This document shows positions 7,292-14,191 of a stretch of 14,227 bases of DNA, piece by piece. A model generated the notes under the pieces. The model saw only the letters and a program-made list of their open reading frames with translations. It searched no databases and was not told the origin of the DNA. Source of the stretch: Butyrivibrio sp. (GTDB taxonomy: Bacteria > Bacillota_A > Clostridia > Lachnospirales > Lachnospiraceae). The translations under genes and the position numbers were made by a program. The stretch's first letter is position 1. Every line of letters begins with the position of its first letter. The stretch spans positions 1 through 14,227 of the forward strand of contig JAGOGF010000059.1 in NCBI GenBank assembly GCA_017996845.1, in the 5' to 3' direction.

Positions 7292-7303
7292 AATGGGGAG
7301 TTT

Positions 7304-8860
7304 ATGAAGAAATTTGTCTTGGGTCTGATGCTGGCAGGAGTAATCATGCTGGTACCTGCACGGAATGTAAGCGCTGCAGGAACGAACCAGACAGTGCCAA
7401 ATGGAGTATCAATCGGCAGCATTGATGTGTCAGGAATGACTGCAGATCAGGCAAAAACAGCGGTTGATAAATATATGGATGATCTGAAGAATGTTACGGT
7501 GACTTTGCATGGAAGAACCATGGATCAGACGGTTACCATGACAGCGGGACAGATGGGATTATCCTGGACGAATCCGGATGTTGTGGAGGAAGCGCTGACA
7601 CTTGGAACGAAAGGAAATGTAGTACAGCGATATAAAGATCTGAAAGATGCCCAGAATACCGGAAAAAAACTGGAACTGGATTATGCATTGGATGATACTG
7701 TTTTGACACAGGTACTGGAAGATCAGTGCAAAGCATTTAATGTTGCAGCAGTAAATTATGGGCTGACCAGAGCAAATGGCACATTTACAGTTACTGGTGG
7801 AAGCGAAGGATATCAGGTAAATGAAGCAGCTTCCCTGAAGGCGATACAGGATTTTGTTGAGAAAGAGTGGAATCTTTCGAACTGTGATATTAATCTCGTG
7901 ATTGATGAGCAGAAGCCGGAGGGCAGCGCAGAGGATCTGAGTAAAGTAAAGGATGTATTAGGTACCTATACAACCAGTTATACAACTTCGGGCAGTGCCA
8001 GATGTGCAAATGTTGCCAATGGGTGCAGGCTTGCAAGCGGGAAAACGCTTTATCCGGGGGAAGAGTATTCCGTACTGGATAATATTACTCCGTTTACAGA
8101 GGCGAATGGTTATTATCCGGCAGGTTCCTATCTACAGGGGTTAGTGGTAGAGAGTATCGGCGGAGGTATCTGCCAGGTATCGACGACACTTTATAATGCT
8201 GTTTTGCGGGCAGAACTGAAAGTGACAGAGCGATATAATCACTCTATGATTATTAATTATGTGGATCCATCCGCGGATGCTGCAATAGCGGAAAATGGCG
8301 GCAAGAATTTCAAATTTGTAAATAACACGGATTATCCGGTTTATATTGAAGGATATACTGAAAATAAGCATATAACATTTACGATCTATGGAGTAGAAAC
8401 AAGACCATCAGACCGAAAAGTCAGTTTTGAAAGCAAAACGCTTTCGACTACGGAGCCGGGTCCGGACAGTTTTGTTACAGATGCGACACAGCCTGTGGGA
8501 TATGTTCATATCCAAACGGCCCATCAGGGAATAAAAGCACAGCTTGAAAAGGTAGTTACAGTTGGCGGCGTTGAACAGAGCCGTGAGACGATCAACAACA
8601 GTAATTATCAAATGGTACCCAGAATTGTAACGGTGGGTACTGCATCTGCAGATGCCAATACGCTGGCGCAGATTAATGCCGCGATAGCAACAGGCAGTGC
8701 AGATACCGTTAAAGCTGTTGCAGGAGCTCTGGCAGCACAGATTGCAGCAGGTGTTCCGACAGCAGATGCAGCAGCGCAGGCTTCTGCTGATGCAGCGGCA
8801 CAGGCGGTAACACAGGCCCAGGCATCTGCGCCTGAAAACAGTGCAGTGACAGGACAGTAA
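7304..8860 (+). CDS. VanW/YoaR-family exported protein with G5-like domain
   Basis: A 518-residue exported protein. Residues 1-24 are a classical signal peptide (MKKF, hydrophobic core, then NVSA/AG cleavage). A YoaR-like peptidoglycan-binding region with the VSIGSIDVSGMTADQA motif occupies about 35-110. The VanW domain covers about 220-365 with the hallmark GGGICQVSTTLYNAV at 287-301. A G5-like segment spans about 370-445, and an Ala/Gln/Ser-rich low-complexity tail ends the protein (447-518). VanW occurs in vancomycin-resistance clusters, but its biochemical function is unknown; a cell-wall role is inferred. The frame opens at a GTG (7226), but that would put 26 Cys/Arg-rich residues before the signal peptide and read through a structured leader. 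I chose ATG 7304, although its GGGGAG is only 3 nt away. Confidence 0.9.
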   Translation: MKKFVLGLMLAGVIMLVPARNVSAAGTNQTVPNGVSIGSIDVSGMTADQAKTAVDKYMDDLKNVTVTLHGRTMDQTVTMTAGQMGLSWTNPDVVEEALTLGTKGNVVQRYKDLKDAQNTGKKLELDYALDDTVLTQVLEDQCKAFNVAAVNYGLTRANGTFTVTGGSEGYQVNEAASLKAIQDFVEKEWNLSNCDINLVIDEQKPEGSAEDLSKVKDVLGTYTTSYTTSGSARCANVANGCRLASGKTLYPGEEYSVLDNITPFTEANGYYPAGSYLQGLVVESIGGGICQVSTTLYNAVLRAELKVTERYNHSMIINYVDPSADAAIAENGGKNFKFVNNTDYPVYIEGYTENKHITFTIYGVETRPSDRKVSFESKTLSTTEPGPDSFVTDATQPVGYVHIQTAHQGIKAQLEKVVTVGGVEQSRETINNSNYQMVPRIVTVGTASADANTLAQINAAIATGSADTVKAVAGALAAQIAAGVPTADAAAQASADAAAQAVTQAQASAPENSAVTGQ

Positions 8861-8870
8861 ATGTGAAAGA

Positions 8871-8980
8871 TTTGCGACGGAGTGCAAACCTTTATAAGTA
8901 TGATGAGAAACTGTATGTGCAGAATTCTCATCAGGTGCATTCGTAAAAACGCTCCGGCATGGAGACCAAAAATGAGAATT
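8871..8980 (+). promoter_or_regulatory. Candidate switchable leader RNA of the AIR-synthase-like gene
   Basis: TTTGC/GCAAA (8871-8875, 8884-8888) forms a small hairpin with CGGAG in its loop (8878-8882). TGATGAGAA (8901-8909) pairs perfectly with TTCTCATCA (8925-8933). The overlapping segment AATTCTCAT (8923-8931) is also the perfect complement of ATGAGAATT (8972-8980), which includes the start codon, so the two helices exclude each other. CTCC (8952-8955) can pair with the ribosome-site GGAG (8961-8964), and CTCCG (8952-8956) can pair with the CGGAG loop. This suggests control of translation start. It does not match a riboswitch class that I recognise. Confidence 0.4.
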
Positions 8981-9964
8981 GGAAAAGTGACTGAGAATGT
9001 TTTAAAACGTTCGGTCTTCAAATTGCATAAAGTTAAAAATGATCAAGAAAGCGCAGCTGTGGGGACAGACTGCGCTGTTTTTGCATATAGGGAAGAACAA
9101 GAAAATAAGAAAAGAATGATTTTATCATCGGTTTGTCCGATCACGGTGCAAAGTACTTATGCCGGAAGATATGCTGTTATGGGGGCAATAAATAATCTGC
9201 TGTGCAGAAATGTGCATACGGATATGGTAACGTTGTCTATATTGTTACCGGCAGATGCGGAAGAGGCTGTTTTAAAGCAGATCATGAAAGATGCAGATCA
9301 TCAGTGTGAAATTTGTGATACCTATATTGCAGGAGGACATACGGAAGTAACCAATGCTGTTATCCGTCCGGTTGTCACTGCAACGGCAACAGGTCATGCT
9401 ATGGATGATCATATACCGGGAGGGCTTGCAGAAGCAGGAGATGAACTGGTACTGACAAAGTGGATCGGACTGGAAGGTACTGTTATGCTTGCAGAAGAAA
9501 AGGGCGAAGAAATCTGCAGCAGATACCCGACGCATATGGTCCAGGAAGCAAGAAAATTTGCGAATTATCTATCCCTTGCATCTGAGGCAGCAGTCGCCGC
9601 GAAGTCCGGTGCGCGTGCCATGCATGACGTTTCCGGAGGCGGAATATATGCTGCACTCTGGGAAATCGCGGAAGGCGCAGGAACCGGACTGGAAGTTGAT
9701 CTGAAGAAGATCCCGGTGAAACAGGAGACAATTGAAATAGCAGAGTTTTTTGAACTGAATCCATACCAAATGTTGTCAGGGGGATCACTTCTGATTGTAG
9801 TAAAAAATGGTAAGGAGATGGTCGGATGTCTGCAGAATGCGGGAATACCAGCAACGGTAATCGGGAAACTGACAGAGGGAAAAGACCGGATACTAATTAA
9901 CGAAGAGGAAACCAGATATCTGGAAATGCCGCAGGCAGATGAGATTCATAAGGTTTTGGGGTAA
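8972..9964 (+). CDS. AIR synthase-related (PurM/HypE-fold) protein
   Basis: A 330-residue cytoplasmic protein of the AIR synthase superfamily, ATP-binding enzymes that include PurM, ThiL, SelD and HypE. The N-terminal domain carries VGTDCAVF (30-37), matching the acidic metal/ATP-binding GDDAAV-type motif, and AGGHTEVTNAV (120-130). The C-terminal domain has HDVSGGGIYAALWEIAE (218-234), the usual glycine-rich D-x-S/T-x-GG motif, and LNPYQMLSGGSLLIVV (262-277). The HypE C-terminal Cys tail is absent (it ends EIHKVLG), so HypE-type carbamoyl dehydration is unlikely and the substrate is unknown. The frame opens at a GTG (8882), but GGAG (8961-8964), 7 nt before ATG 8972, and the typical MRIGKVTENVLKRSV start favour 8972. 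A terminator-like hairpin lies inside the 5' coding region. The Lrp gene follows after 68 nt. Confidence 0.82.
   Translation: MRIGKVTENVLKRSVFKLHKVKNDQESAAVGTDCAVFAYREEQENKKRMILSSVCPITVQSTYAGRYAVMGAINNLLCRNVHTDMVTLSILLPADAEEAVLKQIMKDADHQCEICDTYIAGGHTEVTNAVIRPVVTATATGHAMDDHIPGGLAEAGDELVLTKWIGLEGTVMLAEEKGEEICSRYPTHMVQEARKFANYLSLASEAAVAAKSGARAMHDVSGGGIYAALWEIAEGAGTGLEVDLKKIPVKQETIEIAEFFELNPYQMLSGGSLLIVVKNGKEMVGCLQNAGIPATVIGKLTEGKDRILINEEETRYLEMPQADEIHKVLG
9050..9083 (+). terminator. Terminator-like hairpin inside the AIR-synthase-like coding region
   Basis: AGCGCAG (9050-9056) pairs perfectly with CTGCGCT (9070-9076). The stem continues with CTGT (9057-9060) and ACAG (9065-9068) around a GGGG loop, with one bulged A (9069), and GTTTTTG follows at 9077-9083. 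The sequence has the form of an intrinsic terminator but lies in codons about 27-37, encoding the conserved VGTDCAVF region. It may act as an attenuator when translation does not cover it, or may be a by-product of codon choice. Confidence 0.4.
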
Positions 9965-10032
9965 GACAGATCAGGTATTTGTGCATGCAATAGAAATACG
10001 CAGGACAATTTATAATAAAATGGAGGATGTTT

Positions 10033-10521
10033 ATGGCAATCAGAGACCAGATTTTGACAATTATAGAAAAGAACAGCAGAATCGATGTACATGAACTGGC
10101 AGTACTTCTGGGTACGGAAGAGATAGATATTGCGAATGAAATTCAGGCACTGGAAACCGAAGGAATCATTTGTGGTTATCACACCATGATTGACTGGTCC
10201 AAAACTTCAACGGAAAAGGTAATGGCACTGATTGAGGTTCGGGTGACACCGCAGAGAGGACTCGGATTTGACAGCATTGCAGAAAGAATATACAAATATC
10301 CGGAAGTAACAAGTGTATATCTGATGTCCGGTGGTTTTGATCTGATGGTTATCCTGGAGGGAAAATCGCTTCAGGAGGTCGCAGGATTTGTGACAAATAA
10401 GCTATCCACACTGGATACCGTTTTGAGTACGGCAACACATTTTATTCTTAAAAAATATAAAGATCATGGAACGATACTGACTAAAAAATATGAAGATACA
10501 AGGGAGAAAATCACACCATGA
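10033..10521 (+). CDS. Lrp/AsnC-family transcriptional regulator
   Basis: A 162-residue DNA-binding protein. Residues 1-50 form the AsnC-type winged helix (RDQILTIIEKNSRIDVHELAVLLG, then a recognition helix around 30-43), ending in EGIICGYHTMIDW, the usual hinge. Residues about 63-140 form the RAM ligand-binding domain with VYLMSGGFDLMVILEG (95-110). Family members bind amino acids and control amino-acid metabolism as multimers. GGAGG (10022-10026) directly abuts an in-frame ATG at 10027 but is 6 nt from ATG 10033, so I start there. The stop overlaps the aminotransferase start as ATGA (10518-10521), so the two are translationally coupled. The regulator probably senses an amino acid handled by that enzyme and may control its own operon. 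Confidence 0.92.
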   Translation: MAIRDQILTIIEKNSRIDVHELAVLLGTEEIDIANEIQALETEGIICGYHTMIDWSKTSTEKVMALIEVRVTPQRGLGFDSIAERIYKYPEVTSVYLMSGGFDLMVILEGKSLQEVAGFVTNKLSTLDTVLSTATHFILKKYKDHGTILTKKYEDTREKITP

Positions 10522-11681
10522 GAAATCCGTTAGCTGATAAGGTTACAACCATCAAGCCATCCGGAATTCGCAAATTTTTTGATATTGTACAGGAAATTGA
10601 TGATGCAATTTCGCTTGGTGTTGGTGAGCCTGATTTTGATACCCCGTGGCATATTCGCGATGAGGGTATTTATTCCCTGGAGAAGGGACGCACTTTTTAT
10701 ACATCGAATTCGGGACTGAAAGATCTTCGAACTGAAGTATGTAATTATCTTAAAAGGACGCAGCATGTCACATATGAGCAGGCATCACAGGTGTTCATTA
10801 CGGTAGGAGGTTCTGAAGCGATCGATCTGGCAATGCGCGCGATGGTAAATCCGGGCGATGAGGTACTGATACCGCAGCCAAGCTATGTTTCCTATGAGCC
10901 GTGTGCGATTCTGGCGGATGCCAAACCGGTTATTATCAATCTGAAGGAAGAGAATGAATTCAGACTGACACCGGAAGAAATTCTGGAGAAGGTAACAGAT
11001 CGAACGAAGGTACTGGTTTTGCCATATCCCAATAATCCGACCGGTGCGATTATGGAAAAAAAGGATCTGGAAGCGATCGCAAAGGTAATTATTGAAAAGG
11101 ATCTGTTTGTTATTACCGATGAGATCTACAGCGAACTGACTTATAATGGGGAACATATATCGATTGTATCTCTTCCGGGGATGCAGGAACGGTGCATTCT
11201 GATCAATGGATTCTCAAAGGCATATGCGATGACAGGATGGAGACTGGGGTATGCATGCGGACCGGAAAATATTATCGGACAGATGATCAAGATTCATCAG
11301 TTTGCGATTATGTGTGCACCGACAACAAGCCAGTATGCCGGGATAGAAGCCCTCAGAAACGGGGATGAAGATGTTGCAATGATGCGTGAGGAATATAACC
11401 GCAGAAGGCGATATCTGCTGCATGAATTCAAGGAAATGGGATTACAGTGTTTTGAACCTTACGGCGCGTTCTATGTATTTCCCTGTATTAAGCAGTTCGG
11501 AATGACGAGTGATGAATTTGCGACAAGGCTTTTGAAAGAGGAAAAGCTGGCAGTGGTACCGGGAACAGCATTTGGAGACAGTGGGGAAGGCTATATTCGT
11601 ATCTCCTACGCATATTCACTGGAAGATTTGAAAAAGGCAATTGAAAGACTGAAAAAATTTATTGCCAGTCTGCAAAAATAA
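10518..11681 (+). CDS. Pyridoxal-phosphate aminotransferase, class I/II
   Basis: A 387-residue fold-type I PLP enzyme of the aspartate/aromatic aminotransferase-like subgroup (usual length about 385-400). Visible residues are VGEPDFDTP (35-43), the cofactor-contacting VGGSEAIDLA (96-105), PNNPTG (171-176), DEIYSEL (201-207) with PLP-binding Asp201 and Tyr204, the Schiff-base lysine in NGFSKAYAMTGWRLG (Lys234), and an Arg in GYIRISYA for the substrate carboxylate. It transfers amino groups between an amino acid and 2-oxoglutarate or a similar oxo acid; the donor cannot be told from sequence (aspartate, aromatic or alanine are all possible). It overlaps the Lrp-type regulator by 4 nt and is followed at once by a strong terminator. 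Confidence 0.93.
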   Translation: MRNPLADKVTTIKPSGIRKFFDIVQEIDDAISLGVGEPDFDTPWHIRDEGIYSLEKGRTFYTSNSGLKDLRTEVCNYLKRTQHVTYEQASQVFITVGGSEAIDLAMRAMVNPGDEVLIPQPSYVSYEPCAILADAKPVIINLKEENEFRLTPEEILEKVTDRTKVLVLPYPNNPTGAIMEKKDLEAIAKVIIEKDLFVITDEIYSELTYNGEHISIVSLPGMQERCILINGFSKAYAMTGWRLGYACGPENIIGQMIKIHQFAIMCAPTTSQYAGIEALRNGDEDVAMMREEYNRRRRYLLHEFKEMGLQCFEPYGAFYVFPCIKQFGMTSDEFATRLLKEEKLAVVPGTAFGDSGEGYIRISYAYSLEDLKKAIERLKKFIASLQK

Positions 11682-11733
11682 AAAAGTAACGTACCATCGG
11701 ATCACAAAATGTCCGGTGGTACGTTACTTTTTT
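11681..11733. terminator. Bidirectional terminator between convergent operons
   Basis: GTAACGTACCATCGGA (11686-11701) pairs with TCCGGTGGTACGTTAC (11712-11727) through 16 bp with one T·G wobble around a 10-nt loop. It is flanked by an A-run on the left and six T residues on the right, so it has a T-run when read on either strand. It ends the aminotransferase transcript (plus) and the yhaM-like transcript (minus, stop at 11772). Confidence 0.93.
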
Positions 11734-11771
11734 ATACAATAATCACAGACGAATCAATCGTTTCTCCAGGA

Positions 11772-12719
11772 TCATTCTTCTACGCGGGTATCAAACAGAT
11801 TGGATTCGAAAAGGCGGTTGTAACCCTGCCAGCCGGGTTCGGAAGCACGATTAAGCACCTCTGTAAAGGTTTCAATCCGGGCATCGGCATTATCTGCCAG
11901 ATTAAGTGCGACAGCTTCAATTAGGGCAGGTTTTTTTGGCGATCCATATTCAAATTCGCCATGGTGAGCCAGAATACAGTGCTGTAATTCCTGACTGAGT
12001 AGAACCGGGAAATCAGAAACCTGGTGAATTTTATCCGCAATCATCTGCGTTCCGATAACGATGTGTCCCAGAAACTGACCATCATCGGTATAGTCGTTGG
12101 TAGGGAAAAGTGACAATTCCTTTGTTTTTCCAATATCATGGCAGATTGCGGCAGTAATCAGAAGATCTCGCTGCAGGACAGGATAAGCACTGCAGAAATA
12201 ATCACACATTTTAGTTACACTGAGCGTATGCTCCAAAAGACCACCGACAAAACCGTGGTGTACCGATTTGGCAGCGGAAGACTGGCGAAAAGCTTTGATA
12301 AAAGCTTCATCATCTATGAAAAAAGCTTCTAGAAGTGTTTTCAGAAAATGATTCTGAACAGTTCGGATTAGTGACAGAAGCTCCTGGTACATGTCATCGT
12401 TATTCTTGGAGGATACCGGAAGGTAGAGCGCCGGATCATATTCCCCTTCATGACAGATGCGTGCCCGTTTGATATTAAGCTGCAAAGCGCCGTTGAAACT
12501 TGCTACTTCACCAAAAATATCAACGTAGTCGAGTGAATCAAACTCATCAATCCCTTCACTGTTTGGTTCCCATATTTTGGCATCAATCGTGCCGGTTCGA
12601 TCCTGCAGAATAACATTTTCATAACATTTTCCGTTCTTTGTGGTAGCAGACTGCTTATATTTGCACAGATAAATATCTGATATTCTGTCACCCTGCTTCA
12701 AATCACTGATAAATTTCAT
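11772..12719 (-). CDS. yhaM: 3'-5' exoribonuclease of the YhaM family (OB-fold plus HD domain)
   Basis: A 315-residue cytoplasmic nuclease (B. subtilis YhaM is 314 residues). Residues about 10-90 form an OB-type nucleic-acid-binding fold (VILQDRTGTIDAKIW, VDIFGEVASFNGALQLNI). Residues about 150-285 form the HD phosphohydrolase domain with metal-ligand candidates His164 (LLEHTLSV), His194-Asp195 (AICHDIGKTKE), His252 (LAHHGEFEYGS) and Asp276 (LADNADARI). YhaM trims RNA 3' ends, and related proteins were also described as CMP-binding factors. AAGGGG lies about 9 nt before the ATG on the minus strand. It starts 17 nt after the HtrA-like gene, so the two are probably co-transcribed. Confidence 0.9.
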   Translation of the reverse strand: MKFISDLKQGDRISDIYLCKYKQSATTKNGKCYENVILQDRTGTIDAKIWEPNSEGIDEFDSLDYVDIFGEVASFNGALQLNIKRARICHEGEYDPALYLPVSSKNNDDMYQELLSLIRTVQNHFLKTLLEAFFIDDEAFIKAFRQSSAAKSVHHGFVGGLLEHTLSVTKMCDYFCSAYPVLQRDLLITAAICHDIGKTKELSLFPTNDYTDDGQFLGHIVIGTQMIADKIHQVSDFPVLLSQELQHCILAHHGEFEYGSPKKPALIEAVALNLADNADARIETFTEVLNRASEPGWQGYNRLFESNLFDTRVEE

Positions 12720-12736
12720 TGAACTTTTCCCCTTTT

Positions 12737-14137
12737 TTATGAATCAGAATTGTTTTCTCCCAGCGTTACACTGAGATTCATTCTGGTATAACTGTCCGGT
12801 CCCTGCCGCATAATTACCAGATGAATTTCATCATCGGGTTTATGTGTCAAAAGATCATCAATCAAATCATCATATCCCGAAACGGTATTGCCGTCAAAGG
12901 AAATAATCACATCGCCGCTTTGAATTCCCGCTTCCATGGCAGGAGATTTCATTTCAATCTGTGTGATATAGGCACCTTTAGGAATTGCCGTATCCTCACT
13001 TACCTGATCCGGGACATCTGCGCCGTGGATTCCGAGATAGGCATAGGCAGTACCGTTGGAAAGCGTTTCGATCAGATTTTTCAGCTCCGTAATTCCATAT
13101 GCAGAGACTTCATTCCGGTAATTATCTTCATTGTAACTCATATTGATAATGCCGATTACCTGTCCGGTCAGGTTAATCAGTACGCCGCTTCCGGAAGGAC
13201 TGCCATACAGATTGGTGGTAAGAAGACGATAAGCAGAATCACATAAATCAAGCGTTCTTGATCCGGATGTGATCATTCCGTAGCAGATGGATCCCTGCGT
13301 CCCCACGGGACTGCCGATCGCGATTACCGGTACACCTGCAAGCGCAGCAGAATCAGAACTTCCCAGATCTGCGGTATGAATGGCATCCTTTGTTTCCTGA
13401 TCAATACTATCATTTTGAATAGAAAGAACACAGAGTCCTGTAATGGAATCCGATTTTTTCAGTTTGGCTTTATAGGTCTTACTATTACAGAAAGTAACTT
13501 CAATGGATTCAGCCTTTTTGATGGCAGATTCATTTACCAGAATCAGTGTTTCGGTACCGTTATCAGCAACGATCAGACCGGATTCACTTCCGCTTTTTTC
13601 ATAGGCATCGTTGATCCAGTCTGTATCGGAAGTAACACCTGTCACAGTTACAACAGCCTTGGAAGCCTGCATGGCAATCTTTTTGAGGGAAGCATACATT
13701 TCGGAATAATCGGAAGCATCAAAAGAATAAGAACTGATTGCCTGCTGGAGTTGCTTCTCTACCGTTACTTCCGCACTGTATTGTGCGCTGGCAGCAGCTT
13801 TTGCTTCAATCTCTGCTTCATCGGCATACATTTCTTCTGGCTGCAGTTCATCACTGGCGCTTTCTTCCGGAAAAGAAACTGTTTTGGGCTGCTCTTCGGG
13901 ATACAGGGTATTGTTGATCACAGGCTCCAGCAACAAAAAGGTGATGCAGGCAACCAGACCAAAAATTGCGGCAAGAGACACCGTAATAATCGTTCTGCGC
14001 AGCAGTTTTCTGCGGTTAATTGGTCTTTGCTTGATCTTTTCCTTCATAAAATCGGTATTGGCAAGTGGAACACCTTCAGTATTGATCTCGGCGTTGTTTA
14101 TTTGTTCGGGCATATTTTTGTCTTGTTTATCGGACAT
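12737..14137 (-). CDS. Membrane-anchored HtrA/DegP-like protein with PDZ domain, probably catalytically dead
   Basis: A 466-residue protein. Its N-terminus is polar (1-40), followed by a basic NRRKLLRR stretch and one membrane helix (about 49-70), so the rest is extracytoplasmic. An acidic, Ala-rich linker (about 80-135) leads to a trypsin-like fold (about 150-360) and a PDZ domain (about 366-458: AYLGI, MEAGIQSGDVIISFDGNTVSGYDDL). The fold is clear from SGLIV, VIAIGSPVG and INLTGQVIGI. Aligned by eye to active S1C proteases, the catalytic His falls on Ser204 (NHVV has become NESAI), the Asp on Gly234 (TDLAVL has become TGLCVL) and the Ser on Gly316 (GNSGG has become PSGSG). It is probably a pseudoprotease, perhaps a PDZ scaffold. 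An AGAGG site stands about 10 nt before the ATG. Confidence 0.88.
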   Translation of the reverse strand: MSDKQDKNMPEQINNAEINTEGVPLANTDFMKEKIKQRPINRRKLLRRTIITVSLAAIFGLVACITFLLLEPVINNTLYPEEQPKTVSFPEESASDELQPEEMYADEAEIEAKAAASAQYSAEVTVEKQLQQAISSYSFDASDYSEMYASLKKIAMQASKAVVTVTGVTSDTDWINDAYEKSGSESGLIVADNGTETLILVNESAIKKAESIEVTFCNSKTYKAKLKKSDSITGLCVLSIQNDSIDQETKDAIHTADLGSSDSAALAGVPVIAIGSPVGTQGSICYGMITSGSRTLDLCDSAYRLLTTNLYGSPSGSGVLINLTGQVIGIINMSYNEDNYRNEVSAYGITELKNLIETLSNGTAYAYLGIHGADVPDQVSEDTAIPKGAYITQIEMKSPAMEAGIQSGDVIISFDGNTVSGYDDLIDDLLTHKPDDEIHLVIMRQGPDSYTRMNLSVTLGENNSDS

Positions 14138-14175
14138 ATTTTCAACCTCTTTTTAATAAAAATAGAAAACAACAG

Positions 14176-14191
14176 CTGCGCTTGGGCGCAG
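14176..14191 (-). other. Perfect GCGC hairpin upstream of the HtrA-like gene
   Basis: CTGCGC (14176-14181) and GCGCAG (14186-14191) are perfect 6-bp arms around a TTGG loop. Read on the minus strand, the hairpin is followed by CTGTTGTTTTC, so it could be a weak terminator of a gene beyond the window or part of the HtrA-like leader. I found no convincing promoter in 14138-14227. Confidence 0.35.

Noticed and set aside
7226..7303. GTG-initiated extension of the VanW-like protein
   Set aside because: It would precede a complete signal peptide and is encoded by the hairpin region.
8882..8971. GTG-initiated 30-residue N-terminal extension of the AIR-synthase-like protein
   Set aside because: It has no ribosome site, an odd Cys/Arg/Met-rich sequence, and it passes through the structured leader. 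ATG 8972 has GGAG at 7 nt and a typical family start.
8408..9021. Long minus-strand open frames opposite the VanW tail and AIR-synthase start
   Set aside because: They are Cys- or Ala-rich shadows of the repetitive plus-strand codons, without ribosome sites or family motifs.
10011..10016. Perfect TATAAT before the Lrp-type gene as a promoter
   Set aside because: No -35 at a useful distance, and transcription would start at the ribosome site itself, leaving no leader.
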